Made by a program: the position numbers and the translations under genes. Positions 42,510 to 51,938 of a stretch of 64,000 bases of DNA are shown here, one piece after another. Position 1 is the first letter of the stretch, and each line of letters starts with the position of its first letter. The notes under the pieces are model-generated. The model was not told the origin of the DNA and did not search any database. It saw only the letters and a list, made by a program, of their open reading frames with translations. The stretch spans positions 262,666-326,665 of the forward strand of contig JADJJK010000001.1 of NCBI GenBank assembly GCA_016706545.1, given 5' to 3'. Source of the DNA: Myxococcales bacterium (GTDB lineage Bacteria; Myxococcota_A; Polyangia; Haliangiales; Haliangiaceae).

Positions 42510-45500
42510 TCAGCGCGAAAACACGCGGAGCCAGGGTGCGTCTTGTCCGTTCATGACGGATGTGAACGCCTCCACCAGATCCAGCGCGGTGTCAGGCAAC
42601 CTCGCCCCTTCGAACAGATGCTGGCTCACCGCCGCCGCCGCGTCAGCCGGGATGTCTTCCAGCGACGCCGCTACCTGCTCCGCGCCTGCAAGCACGAACG
42701 CCTGCGCGAGCCCCAGGCCCTCCGGCGCCGCGGTGGTGCAGCCGTTGAGGATGACCGCTTGCGGCACGCGCGCCAGCTCCAGCACCTCGGCGGCGGTCAG
42801 CAGCTCGCCGCCGGCCAGGAGCAGCGCGTCCGCGGCCCGGTCCCTGCTCCCTGTCGTGACGCTCCCGCGCAGGCCGCCGACGATGGGGGCGCGCGCGGCC
42901 GCCTGGCCGTGCCCGTCGTAGTGCAGGAGCGCGGTGCAAGGATCGGTGAGCCGCGCCACCACCGCGGCGCGCGTGGCCGCCGCGCCATCGAGCACGTCCA
43001 CCCGATAGCCGAGCGCCCTCAAGCGCCGCTGCAGCAACGGGCCGTTGGCGCTCGCCGCCCACAGGTTCTGCTGCGGGTTGGTCACCAGCACCGCGCGCCG
43101 GGCCCCCACGCATGGCGCAGCGGCGACCACCGGAGCAGCGTCCACCGCGAACCCCACCGGCGCCCCCAGCAGCCTCGACAGGCTGCGATCGAGCGGCAGG
43201 GTCGCCAGCGAGTGATGCAGGTGGAGCAGCACGCGCGCCGGTGCGTGCAAGAGCGGCGCGGCCGCCTGCGCCACGCGCTCGCCGAAAGACTCCCAGCGCT
43301 CGCCGGGCGCGCGCTCGGCCAGCTCCACGAAGCGAAGGGAGTCGCCTTGCCACGACAAGATCAGCACGCTCGCTGGCAGCGGATGCAAGAGCAGCGCGGC
43401 GTGTCGCGGCGGCAGCTCGAGGGTGGGCGCGGGGCGCTGCATGGCGGCCGCGCGCAGCTCACACACGCCCGCCACCGGGCCGTGCTCGGCCGCCTGCGCG
43501 TCCGCGCCGCCGGGCCACCGCGACAGCGTGCGCTCGAACTTGGCGAACGTCTGGTCGCCCCACTGTCCTTGTTCGGCGGCGGCGCGCGCGCGCCCGCCGG
43601 CCGCCAGCGACGTCACGAAGCGCGCGATGCTGCGCCGCGTGGTGACCGCGAGCGCCTGCGACGCGCCTCGCTCCTGCCGCTGCGCCCGCTGCAGGAAGAA
43701 CGGCAGCGCGGCCCGCGCGAGCTGCTCATGCCGTTCGAAGAACGCGGCCCGCCCCTCCCCCAGCGGCACGAGATGCGACCACACCCCCAGCGCGCGCTCC
43801 GCCGCGGCGAAGGCCGCCGCCGCCTCCTCAGGGCGCTGCAGCGCCGCCAGCGCGCGCGCACGCAAGAGGTCCGCCTCGTACTGCAGCTCGGTCGAACACA
43901 GGCGCTCGGCGCGGCGCGCCAGCTCGCGCGCGTGCCGCTCCGCCTGCGCCGGAGCTTCTGCCAGCACCAGCTCGGCCTCGAGCCGCAAGGCCCACGTGAC
44001 GACCCGGCTGTCGTGCGCCTGCGGCGCCGCGGCCAGGCGGTCCGCCAGCGCCCGCGCGCGCGCGTGCTGCCCGCTCGCCGCCAGCACCCAGGCTTGATTG
44101 AGCAGCGCCATCGGCACCAGCCGCGCGCAGCGCTGCTCCGCCAGCGTCGCCGCTTGCTCGGCGAGCCGCCGGGCTCGCGGGCGGTCGAGCTCGCGCAAGA
44201 GCCACCCGGCGGTGGTGAGCGCGTCGATGCGCTCGCACACGTCCACCGCGCCCTGCCCTCGCGCCAGCTCAGCCTCGATCGCGGTCACCGCCTCCTCGGA
44301 TCTGCCCAGGGCCTGCAGCACGTCGCCCAGCGGGCCCTGCGTCCGGTCTCGGTCCTGCGTGTCGCCGATGCGCTCCGCCAGCTCCACCGCGCGCTGCATG
44401 GAGCCAAGCGCGGTCCCCAGATCTCCCAGCTCGGCGAACAGCAGCCCGCGCACCAGCTCGCGCCGCACCGCGCCCTCTGCGTACCACCGCGCCGGCTCCT
44501 CCAGCGCGCGCGCGCGCTGCACCGCTTGCGGGATCGCGTGCTCCGCCAAAAGCCCGTACAAGATCGCCACCGTCTCGTCGGCTTGCGCCGAAACATGCCC
44601 CAGCGACTGGGCCAGCTCCACCGCGCGCTCTCGCCACGTGCGCTCGTTGGCTGGCTCGCCGAGCAAGCGCGCGATCTTCGCGCGTCGCCGCAGCGCCTCG
44701 AGCTGCTCCTGCGCCGAGGAGCGCGCGGTCACGGAAGCGAGCGCGGCGCTCGCCTTGTGCGCGTCTCGCTCGCCGAGCGCCTGGTCCGCCGCGGCGATGC
44801 TGGCGAAGACCGGCGCTGACGCCAGCTCCCAGCTCGCCAGCTCGCGCCCGCCCGCGGACACCCGCAGCGTGCCCGCTTGCTGGGGAGCAGAGACCGAGAA
44901 GGACCAGCCTCCCGCGCGCGCCTCGCCTGCATCAGAGAGCCGGAGCCCGTTGACGTGGACCGTCAGCGCTCCTGGACTTGGGACCCCCACCCACACCCGC
45001 AGCGTCGTCGCCGCCGTCACCTCGCAGCGCGGAGGCCCGCGCGGTGAGGCGGACACCACGTGGCGACAGCCGCCCAGCAAGATCTCCACCGCGCCGTGCG
45101 AGAACCCCGCCAGCACCACCGGCTGGCGCAAGATCTGGAGATGCGCCGGCACCGACCGTGGCGCCGCGAGCACCAGCGCGCGCAGCGCGGCGTCATCCGG
45201 AAGCTGACGCCCCAGCACCACCACCAGCTCGGCGGCGCCGTCGCTCTGCGGCCCCAGCAAGGCGCCGGTCTCCGCGTCGATCGTGAACGTGCCGGACGGC
45301 TCCCAGGTGACCGGGGCCTCCAGCACCGCGGCGTGGCCCTGGCGCACCAGCAGGAGCCGCACCAGCGCATCGCGCGCCGGCCGCTCGGCGCGCAAGGTGA
45401 CCCGCAGCCGCGTCCCCGGCCGCAGCTCCGCGGGCCCCTCGTCCGCGACGTCTCCGCGCGACCGCTTCTCGCCGTCCACCTTGAGCGCGAACGCCGGCAA

Positions 45501-46082
45501 CGACGGCACCGTCGGCCGGCCGCGCGAGAGCACCAGCGCCGCCGCGGCGGCCAGCGCCACCGCCCCCGCGGCCACCGTGAGCCCGTGCCGCAACGCGCGC
45601 CGACGAGGATGCTGCGCGAGCGAGGTCACCGTCGCGACGGTGGCGGCCGGTGGCGCTGGCAGCGGCGCGCGGCTGGCGACGTCCAGCGCCTGCGCGAACG
45701 CCGCGTCTACCAGGCGCTCGCGCTCGGCCAAGGTCAGCGGCACCAGCGCCGAGAGCTTGGGGTCGGCGCGGATCGCCTGCGCGGCCCGTCGCAAGACGTC
45801 GTCGGCCGGGAACTCGTCCGCGCGGGCGGGCCCGGCGAGCTCGGCGCGCGCGATCGCCCCTGCCGCCCCAGCCGCTTCTGCAGCCCCGGCCGCCCCGGCA
45901 GACGCGACCGCCCCAGCATCCCCGCCCGCCCCGCCTTCCCCCGCAGCCTCAGCAGCCCCGGCCGCCCCGCCGTCCCCCGGCGCGGTCGTCGCCGCCAGCC
46001 CTGCTGCCGCCGGATCCCGGCCCTCTTCCGGTGCGCCCTTGGCTTCACCGGGAAAAGACGTAGGGACCTTGGCCTCGCTCAT
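42510..46082 (-). CDS. Transmembrane CHAT-domain (caspase-like) protein with helical repeats
   Basis: 1190 residues. Ala/Gly-rich N-terminus (1-80), a small helical cytoplasmic domain (about 90-140, FPADDVLRRAAQAI), one membrane helix (168-186), a beta-sandwich region, tetratricopeptide-like helices (about 440-880, e.g. SLGHVSAQADETVAILYG) and a C-terminal CHAT protease domain with LLHYDGHGQ (His1058) and VILNGCTTA (Cys1115), the caspase-type His-Cys dyad. Starts 10 bp after the sigma gene. The layout (small cytoplasmic domain, helix, large outer part) is that of membrane anti-sigma factors, so it may hold the sigma factor until cleaved; that is inference. Confidence 0.85.
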   Translation of the reverse strand: MSEAKVPTSFPGEAKGAPEEGRDPAAAGLAATTAPGDGGAAGAAEAAGEGGAGGDAGAVASAGAAGAAEAAGAAGAIARAELAGPARADEFPADDVLRRAAQAIRADPKLSALVPLTLAERERLVDAAFAQALDVASRAPLPAPPAATVATVTSLAQHPRRRALRHGLTVAAGAVALAAAAALVLSRGRPTVPSLPAFALKVDGEKRSRGDVADEGPAELRPGTRLRVTLRAERPARDALVRLLLVRQGHAAVLEAPVTWEPSGTFTIDAETGALLGPQSDGAAELVVVLGRQLPDDAALRALVLAAPRSVPAHLQILRQPVVLAGFSHGAVEILLGGCRHVVSASPRGPPRCEVTAATTLRVWVGVPSPGALTVHVNGLRLSDAGEARAGGWSFSVSAPQQAGTLRVSAGGRELASWELASAPVFASIAAADQALGERDAHKASAALASVTARSSAQEQLEALRRRAKIARLLGEPANERTWRERAVELAQSLGHVSAQADETVAILYGLLAEHAIPQAVQRARALEEPARWYAEGAVRRELVRGLLFAELGDLGTALGSMQRAVELAERIGDTQDRDRTQGPLGDVLQALGRSEEAVTAIEAELARGQGAVDVCERIDALTTAGWLLRELDRPRARRLAEQAATLAEQRCARLVPMALLNQAWVLAASGQHARARALADRLAAAPQAHDSRVVTWALRLEAELVLAEAPAQAERHARELARRAERLCSTELQYEADLLRARALAALQRPEEAAAAFAAAERALGVWSHLVPLGEGRAAFFERHEQLARAALPFFLQRAQRQERGASQALAVTTRRSIARFVTSLAAGGRARAAAEQGQWGDQTFAKFERTLSRWPGGADAQAAEHGPVAGVCELRAAAMQRPAPTLELPPRHAALLLHPLPASVLILSWQGDSLRFVELAERAPGERWESFGERVAQAAAPLLHAPARVLLHLHHSLATLPLDRSLSRLLGAPVGFAVDAAPVVAAAPCVGARRAVLVTNPQQNLWAASANGPLLQRRLRALGYRVDVLDGAAATRAAVVARLTDPCTALLHYDGHGQAAARAPIVGGLRGSVTTGSRDRAADALLLAGGELLTAAEVLELARVPQAVILNGCTTAAPEGLGLAQAFVLAGAEQVAASLEDIPADAAAAVSQHLFEGARLPDTALDLVEAFTSVMNGQDAPWLRVFSR

Positions 46083-46092
46083 GCTTCATGTC

Positions 46093-46662
46093 CTACGTCG
46101 GCTGCGCCTTGGGATTGGACAACATTTCGCCAAGCCTGTCACGGAGCCGCTGGATGCGCTTGTAGGCCGCCTCACGGCTGATGCCAAGCTGCGCAGCCGC
46201 CTCCTCGGGGCTCAGCTCCTCGAGAAACACCGCGCGGAACAGCGCAGCGTCGCTCTCATTGAGCTCCCGCACCAGGCGGCGCACCAGGTGAGAGAACGCC
46301 GCGGTCTCCACCGGCTGCTCCCGGTCGTCCACCTGATCCTCCAGATCCTCGGTGGGTCGAGGCGGCGGCTTCTTGCGCAGCCGCGAGATCATGTGGTTCT
46401 CCGCCACCTTCACCACGTACGACTCCAGCGCCCCCCGCTGGGGATCCCAGCGTCGGAGCACCTCGGCGTCGCGCGACAGGAGATGAACCAGCACCTCCTG
46501 CACGTGATCGAGCAGCTCGCTGCGATCCGCGCCCGCCACCGCCAGCCGCCACGACAGCCTGCGCTCCACCGCCGGGGAGATGACGTTCGCAAAGAGCTGG
46601 CGCAGCGCGGCGCGATCTCCCGCCAACGCGCGTTGCACCAGATCCTGGACCGGTTCCTCCAT
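46093..46662 (-). CDS. ECF-type RNA polymerase sigma factor
   Basis: 189 residues. Sigma-2 region: LLDHVQEVLVHLLSRDAEVLRRWDPQ, ALESYVVKVAENHMISRLRKK (-10 recognition and core binding). Sigma-4 region: LNESDAALFRAVFLEELSPEE, AAAQLGISREAAYKRIQRLRDRL (HTH for -35). The start at 46662 fits the family length; only a weak purine stretch lies upstream. Directly before the CHAT gene with a 10-bp gap, so the membrane CHAT protein is the natural partner. Would redirect transcription on an envelope or death-like signal. Confidence 0.85.
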   Translation of the reverse strand: MEEPVQDLVQRALAGDRAALRQLFANVISPAVERRLSWRLAVAGADRSELLDHVQEVLVHLLSRDAEVLRRWDPQRGALESYVVKVAENHMISRLRKKPPPRPTEDLEDQVDDREQPVETAAFSHLVRRLVRELNESDAALFRAVFLEELSPEEAAAQLGISREAAYKRIQRLRDRLGEMLSNPKAQPT

Positions 46663-46921
46663 GGCGGCGTCGATTCCAGCGCAGACCGTACTCGGTTCCG
46701 CGCGCCCGCGTCCATGCGCTCGGCCGGCTGTCAGCGCCGCGCGCCACGCCTGCCACGGTCCGGACCTTGCACCGTCGCCGGGCTGCGCCCGCCATCGGGC
46801 CGCCAATTTTGCGTGGTGATCGTAACAACGCCAGGTGGCGGCTGGGTCGCGCGCGCCGTCGAGCGAGGCTGCGCTGATATGTGCGCTTGCAGCCCGTGGC
46901 AAAGATCCCTATCCAGAGGTC

Positions 46922-48511
46922 ATGGATCAGCCGGCGAAGACCGTGCTCGTCACAGGCGCCACCAGCGGGATCGGCTTCGCCACCGCGGCCGAGTTCGCGC
47001 GCCGCAGCGTGCGCGTGCTGGTCCACGGGCGCACCCAGGCCAGCGCCCAAGCCGCGGCCGCCCAGCTCGTCGCGCAGCACGGCGCTAGGGCGGTTCGCGC
47101 GGTGTGGGGAGATCTTGGCGTGCTGGCAGAGGTGCGGGCCCTCGCTGCGCAGGTGGCGCAAGAGCCGCGGCTCGACGTGCTGATGCACAACGCCGGCCTG
47201 GAGCGCTGGGAGCGAACGCTCACGCCTGACGGAAACGAGCTGACCCTGGCGGTGAACCACCTCGCGCCGTTTCTCCTCACTCGCTTGCTCACGCCGCTGC
47301 TGGAGCGGTCCCGCCCCGCGCGCGTCGTCTTCGTGAGCTCGGTCGTGCATGGGTGGGGACAGCTGCACTGGGACGATCTTCACGGCCGCACCTGGTATAC
47401 GCCCGAGTCGGCGTACTATCAGTCAAAGCTCGCGGCGGCGCTCGCGGCCGGCGAGTTCGCGCGCCGGCTCGCGCCCCAAGGGGTGAGCGTCTTGCTCGCG
47501 CCGCCCGGCTTGACGAGCACCCGCTTCGGTCGCGACTTTCGCGGCGTGGCCGGCTGGTGGGCCAGGAGCGTGGGCGCGCGGCTCTTCCGGAAGCCTGCGG
47601 AGGTCGCGCGGGAGCTGGCCAGCGTGTGCCTCGACGATCGCTTCGCCGCGGTCAGCGGCGCGTACGTCAACCGCCTGGAGCTCGGACTGCCAAGCGAGAA
47701 GGCGCGAAGCCGCGACGACGCGCTGCGCCTGTGGACGTGGACCTGCCAGCAGCTCCAGTTGCCAGCCGACGATCCGCCACCTGGCGGTGACCTGCCGCCG
47801 CTCCCGCTCCGGCGCCCCCGCCTCGCGCAGTGGGTACGCGCCGTGGTGTCCGGCGAGGCGCTTGGCTTCACCGCGACAGCGCTCATCGCGCTCGCCGCGC
47901 TCGCGGTGGGCGGGCGACCGGTGACGCTCGGAGATCGCGCGGTCGCGCTCCTGATCATGGGGATCGCCGGCACCGTCGAGGGCGCGCTCCTTGGGTGGTT
48001 CCAGTGGCGGGCCCTGCGCCGCTGGCTGCCCGAGCTCTCGGCGCGCCGGTTCGTCGCCGCGACCGTCGCGGTGGCCGCCGGAGGATGGCTGCTCGGGATG
48101 AGCGTCCCCTTGATCGTCGCCGCGACCGGGGCAGATACCGGGGCGGCGACCGCGGCGGCAGCCGGGGCCGCGACCGCGGCGGCAACGGCAGCGTCAGCCC
48201 CTGGGCCGCTGGGTGTGATCCTCTTCGCCCTGGGGTTTGGCGCGTTGACCGGAGCGCTGTTTGGGGCCGCGCAAGGCGCCGTGCTGACGCGCCACGTGCG
48301 TGGTGTCGCGCGCTGGATCGGAGGCAATGCCCTGGGCTGGGCGATGGGCCTGCCGCTGTCGTACCTGGCCGCCAGCATGGCCGGCGCTCACACGCCCGGC
48401 TGGCAGATGCTCGGCATGAGCGCGATGGCGGGCGCCGGCATGGGCCTCTTCGTCAGCCTGGCGACGTACCTGGCCATGCAAAAGATGGAGCTCGCGGCGC
48501 CGCGCCCGTGA
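46922..48511 (+). CDS. SDR oxidoreductase fused to a multi-helix membrane domain
   Basis: 529 residues. Residues about 1-285 are a full SDR: VLVTGATSGIGFATAAEFA, LMHNAGLERWE, FVSSVVHGWG (Ser), SAYYQSKLAAAL (Tyr/Lys). Residues about 310-525 carry some five or six hydrophobic helices (GFTATALIALAALAV, ALLIMGIAGTVEGALLGWFQW, FVAATVAVAAGGWLLGMSVPLIV, GVILFALGFGALTGALFGAAQ). Fusions of SDR to such a domain are uncommon. AGAGG stands near the ATG and TATCCA ends six bases before it. Divergent from the sigma gene. Probably a lipid-linked substrate at the membrane. Confidence 0.8.
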   Translation: MDQPAKTVLVTGATSGIGFATAAEFARRSVRVLVHGRTQASAQAAAAQLVAQHGARAVRAVWGDLGVLAEVRALAAQVAQEPRLDVLMHNAGLERWERTLTPDGNELTLAVNHLAPFLLTRLLTPLLERSRPARVVFVSSVVHGWGQLHWDDLHGRTWYTPESAYYQSKLAAALAAGEFARRLAPQGVSVLLAPPGLTSTRFGRDFRGVAGWWARSVGARLFRKPAEVARELASVCLDDRFAAVSGAYVNRLELGLPSEKARSRDDALRLWTWTCQQLQLPADDPPPGGDLPPLPLRRPRLAQWVRAVVSGEALGFTATALIALAALAVGGRPVTLGDRAVALLIMGIAGTVEGALLGWFQWRALRRWLPELSARRFVAATVAVAAGGWLLGMSVPLIVAATGADTGAATAAAAGAATAAATAASAPGPLGVILFALGFGALTGALFGAAQGAVLTRHVRGVARWIGGNALGWAMGLPLSYLAASMAGAHTPGWQMLGMSAMAGAGMGLFVSLATYLAMQKMELAAPRP

Positions 48512-48595
48512 TCAGCGGCCACGCGCAGGACCGCGCCGCGCGCAAGGCGATCCCTCGGCTCGTCTGGTGCCGCCAGCGTCATCCCGTCGAAGCAG

Positions 48596-48668
48596 CAGCG
48601 CGCATCAGCGCGCATAGCGCGCATCAGCGCCAGGCAGCGCGCATAGCGCGCATAGCGCGCATCAGCGC
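48596..48668. repeat. Tandem array of GCGCATCAGC / GCGCATAGC units
   Basis: About seven head-to-tail 9-10-bp units (GCGCGCATCA, GCGCATAGC) fill the gap between convergent SDR and amidase genes. Confidence 0.85.
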
Positions 48669-50175
48669 CAGGCGCAGACCGGCGGCACCCGCCCAGCCCA
48701 GGGGCTGGCGGCCTCGAGCTGCGCGGCGAGCTGCAGCAGCGTCGCCTCGTCGCCAAACGGCGCCGTGAACTGGACGCCGATGGGCAGCCCGTCGGCGTTC
48801 CAGGACAGCGGGACGCTCATCGCCGGCAGCCCGGTCTGGTTCGCCACCTGCGTGTTGGGGGTCAGCGCCAGCGCGTTCGCGCCGAGCTCGGCGAGCACCT
48901 TGTCCAGCACCGTTTTCGGCGACACCCAGCGCAGCGCGGCCAGCGCGATCCGCTCGGAGCGCTTGAGCGCGAGCTGGCCAACTTTGGCGGGCGGGAAGGC
49001 CAGCGTGCCGTCGAGGAACAGGTCGTACTTGGTGAAGAACCGGCCAAGCTGCCGGCCGGCCGCCTGGCAGGCATCGCGCGAGCGCTGCAGCTCCAGCGCC
49101 GACAGCTTGCGGCCGATCGTGGCGAGCAGCCACGTCGTCGGCTCGAAGTCCGCCGGCGTCGGCGCCCGGCCCACCCACTTCGCCGTGGTCTCGACCCCGA
49201 TCGCCGCGCCGACCGCCACCTGCGCGAAGTACGCCGACACCAGCGCGTCGCGGTCGATCGGCAGCGACGCCTCCTCCAGCTCATGGCCCAGCCCGCTGCA
49301 CAGCGCCGCGGCGGCCTTCACCGCCGCCTTCACGTCCTCGTGGGTCTCATGGCCAAGCTGGGCCCCCGTCGAGAACGCGATGCGCAGCTTGCGCGGCGCC
49401 CGGCGGAGCTCCTCGAGGTAGGGCCTCTCGCGAGGCGGCGAAGCGTACGGCGCGCCGAGATCCGCGCCCTGCGTGACGTCGAGCATCGCCGCACAGTCCC
49501 GCACGCTCTGGGTCAGCACCCCTGGCTGCACGTATCCGCCCCAGCCCTCGCCGAGCTGCGGCCCCAGCGGGTTGCGACCGCGCGACGGCTTGAGGCCGAA
49601 CAACCCGCACGCCGACGCCGGGATCCGGATCGAGCCGCCGCCGTCTCCGCCATGCCCCATCGGCACCGCCCGCGACGCGACGATCGCCGCGGTCCCGCCG
49701 CTCGATCCCCGGGCGTGTGCTCCGGGTTCCACGGATTGCGCGCCGGCCCGCGCAGCTCCGGCTCGGTGACCCCGAGCAGCCCCAGCTCCGGCGTGTTCGT
49801 CTTGCCGACGATCACCACCCCGCTGCGCTTCATGCGCGCGAGGATCTCGCTGTCCTCGGTGGGCACAAAGTCCTTCGACATCCGGCACGACTGCGTGTAC
49901 GGCTCGCCCGCCAGCCAGCCGTCTAGATCCTTCACCACGAAGGGCACGCCGCGAAACGGCCCGTCCGGCAGCTCGCCCTTGGCCGCCGCGCGCGCCTGGT
50001 CGTACATGCGGTGGACCACCGCGTTCAACGTGGGGTTCACCTTCTCGATGGCGGAGATCGCCGCGTCCACCAGCTCCGTCGGATGAACCTCCTTGCGCCG
50101 TACCCGCTCGGCGAGCGCCGTCGCGTCTTCGCTACTCGCTGGATCCTGCGCGCGCGCTCCGTTTGCCATGACCAC
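48662..50175 (-). CDS. Amidase (amidase-signature family), one frameshift
   Basis: About 503 residues once joined. GVPFVVKDLDGWL carries the catalytic Lys; the amidase signature reads GSSGGTAAIVASRAVPMGHGGDGGGSIRIPASACGLFG split by me at motif level: cis-Ser in GSSGG, Ser nucleophile in GGSIR. The frame breaks inside NPEHTPG/GSSGG at 49707-49710, where the plus strand has CCCC and CCCCC would restore it, a single lost base in a homopolymer. GTG 50175 is preferred over ATG 50169 because AAGGAG is seven bases away. Hydrolyses amides; substrate unknown. Cytoplasmic. Confidence 0.85.
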
Positions 50176-50344
50176 GAGCCTACTCCTTTCGCCGTCGCGT
50201 GAGCCGATCATCCGACAGCCGCCCAGCCCAGCCCACGTCCAGCCCAGCTCCCCCGGCGGCATCCGCGCCGCTTCGGTGAGCGACTGTGGGTCGACACTGC
50301 GTCGCCGCCTTGCGAGAGTCGCCGCTCCCCATCTCTGGAGACAT

Positions 50345-51145
50345 ATGACGTCACCTCTGCCGCTGCGCCTCGCTTTGACCGCTCTCCTGGCCGGCCTCGC
50401 CACCGCCTGCGCCATGGACGATCTCGCGTCCCACGAGGGCAGCCTCACCGGCGCGCTCTATGTCGCGCAGGGCGACTCTTATGCTTCGGGGACGGGCACC
50501 CGCGAGTACTACGACTCTGGCTGCCAGCGCTCCGTCCACGCGTACCCAAGCCAGCTCGCTGACCTGCAGGGCTTGACGCTCTCCCACGTCGCCTGCGCGG
50601 GCGCCCGCATCCCCGACGTCCGCGCCAATCAGCTCAGCGCGCTCTCCCCGCTGACCAGCCTGGTGACCCTGTCGATTGGCGGCAACGACGCCGGCTTCTC
50701 CCGCGTGATCACCCAGTGCGCCAAGCCCTGGCCGTGGACCTGCGGAGGAGACATCGCCAACGCGCGAAACTTCATCAGCAACATCCTCCCCGGCCAGCTC
50801 GACTCCCTCTACGCCGAGCTCGAGACGCGCGCGCCCAACGCGCAGGTCATCATCGTGGGGTACCCGCGGCTCTTCAACGGACAGGAGTGCAACCTCGCCG
50901 CCCGCATCAGCCCTGGTGAGCAACGAGATCTCAACAGCATCGCAGATCTGCTGGCCACCAAGACCGAGGCCGCCGCCATAGCGCACGGCTTCGAGTTCCT
51001 GGACGTGCGCACCCCGTTCACCGGCCACCGCATCTGCGATGATGCCGAGTGGATAAACGGCCTCTCCAACCCCGTTGGCGAGTCGTACCACCCCAACCGG
51101 ACCGGCCACGACGCGCTGACCTCGTTGCTCGCCGAGCGCCTGTAG
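50345..51145 (+). CDS. SGNH/GDSL-family esterase lipoprotein
   Basis: 266 residues. Lipoprotein signal (LTALLAGLATAC, Cys22). YVAQGDSYASGTG (Ser45), LSIGGNDAGFS (Gly/Asn of blocks II-III) and GESYHPNRTGHDAL (Asp/His region) match secreted SGNH hydrolases of the Streptomyces esterase/lipase type. CGGDIAN and CNLAARISP give likely disulfide Cys. GGAG lies five bases before the ATG. Secreted ester hydrolase, substrate unknown. Confidence 0.88.
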   Translation: MTSPLPLRLALTALLAGLATACAMDDLASHEGSLTGALYVAQGDSYASGTGTREYYDSGCQRSVHAYPSQLADLQGLTLSHVACAGARIPDVRANQLSALSPLTSLVTLSIGGNDAGFSRVITQCAKPWPWTCGGDIANARNFISNILPGQLDSLYAELETRAPNAQVIIVGYPRLFNGQECNLAARISPGEQRDLNSIADLLATKTEAAAIAHGFEFLDVRTPFTGHRICDDAEWINGLSNPVGESYHPNRTGHDALTSLLAERL

Positions 51146-51228
51146 CCGCCGAGCGCGCCAGCGGCCACCGCCGCGCCAGCGAGCCGAGCGCCCACGAGCG
51201 CGCCCACCGCCGGCCACCGCCGCGCCTG

Positions 51229-51861
51229 TCACTCCTTGATGCGAGTGATCTGCACACTGACGATCTTCCACTCGCCCGCCCGCCGCACGTAGACATCGAT
51301 GTAGCGGAAGTGCGAAGTGAACGACTTGCCAGCGTAGCGCCCGGTCATCCGCGTCCGGCCGCTGAGCAGCGCCGCCTCTCCGTAGAGCCGAATCTCGAAG
51401 TCCTCGTTCACGTAGGGGTCAATGGACAGCGGCTCCGCCATCACTCCCTCCACGAAGGAGGACTTGGTCTCCAGCACCGCGTCGCCGTCGATCTGACGAA
51501 AGTCCTCGGCCATGTTGGCCGCGATGGCCGCCCGATCCTTGCGCACGATCGCGCGGTCCCACTCCTCGGCCTGCTTCCTGAGCTGCGCGCTCACCGCCTC
51601 CTTGTCCGCCGCTCCAGAGACAGCCACCGGCTCCGCCGAGACCCCGCGCGGCCCTGCGCCCGCCCCGTGCGCGCCGCACCCGAACAAGAGCAGGCCCACG
51701 CCCCACAGCAGCACCGCCGCCTGGAGGCCTCGAGCCCGCGAGCGCTGCCTGCATGGAGCACCCGGAGTGCTCGCAAGACGAGACTCGCGCCCCGCCGAAG
51801 ACCTGGTCAACGAGGTCAACGAGGTCAACGACACTGCGTACCAACGACGGACCTGCACCAT
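51229..51861 (-). CDS. NTF2-like (DUF4440) protein, start uncertain
   Basis: 210 residues as given. The C-terminal part is clear: VSAQLRKQAEEWDRAIVRKDR, FRQIDGDAVLETKSSFVEG, ALLSGRTRMTG and FRYIDVYVRRAGEWKIVSVQ, the NTF2 cone. A lipoprotein-like run VLLWGVGLLLFGCG lies about 50 residues in, too far for a normal signal. A TATAGT hexamer six bases before the ATG at 51861 supports this start; alternatively an ATG near 51749 in another frame plus one indel would give a textbook lipoprotein signal. Function unknown, possibly ligand binding. Confidence 0.65.
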   Translation of the reverse strand: MVQVRRWYAVSLTSLTSLTRSSAGRESRLASTPGAPCRQRSRARGLQAAVLLWGVGLLLFGCGAHGAGAGPRGVSAEPVAVSGAADKEAVSAQLRKQAEEWDRAIVRKDRAAIAANMAEDFRQIDGDAVLETKSSFVEGVMAEPLSIDPYVNEDFEIRLYGEAALLSGRTRMTGRYAGKSFTSHFRYIDVYVRRAGEWKIVSVQITRIKE

Positions 51862-51867
51862 CCGCCG

Positions 51868-51873
51868 ACTATA
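51868..51873 (-). promoter_or_regulatory. -10-like TATAGT, 6 nt before ATG 51861 (leaderless type)
   Basis: On the minus strand TATAGT, six bases, ATG. It lies about 65 bp from the plus-strand site for the next gene, forming a compact divergent promoter pair. Confidence 0.5.
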
Positions 51874-51926
51874 CACAACCGCCCCGAGTCCAACAGGAAA
51901 TCAAACACGCCGCCCGCCTCTGGGCC

Positions 51927-51932
51927 TATGCT
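51927..51932 (+). promoter_or_regulatory. -10-like TATGCT, 6 nt before ATG start (leaderless type)
   Basis: TATGCT, six bases, ATG at 51939. No Shine-Dalgarno. Confidence 0.5.
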
Positions 51933-51938
51933 TGGCAC

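Noticed and set aside
42480..44819. Very long plus-strand open frame opposite the CHAT gene
   Set aside because: Arg/Gln/Ala-rich antisense translation with no recognisable domain; the minus strand holds an intact CHAT domain.
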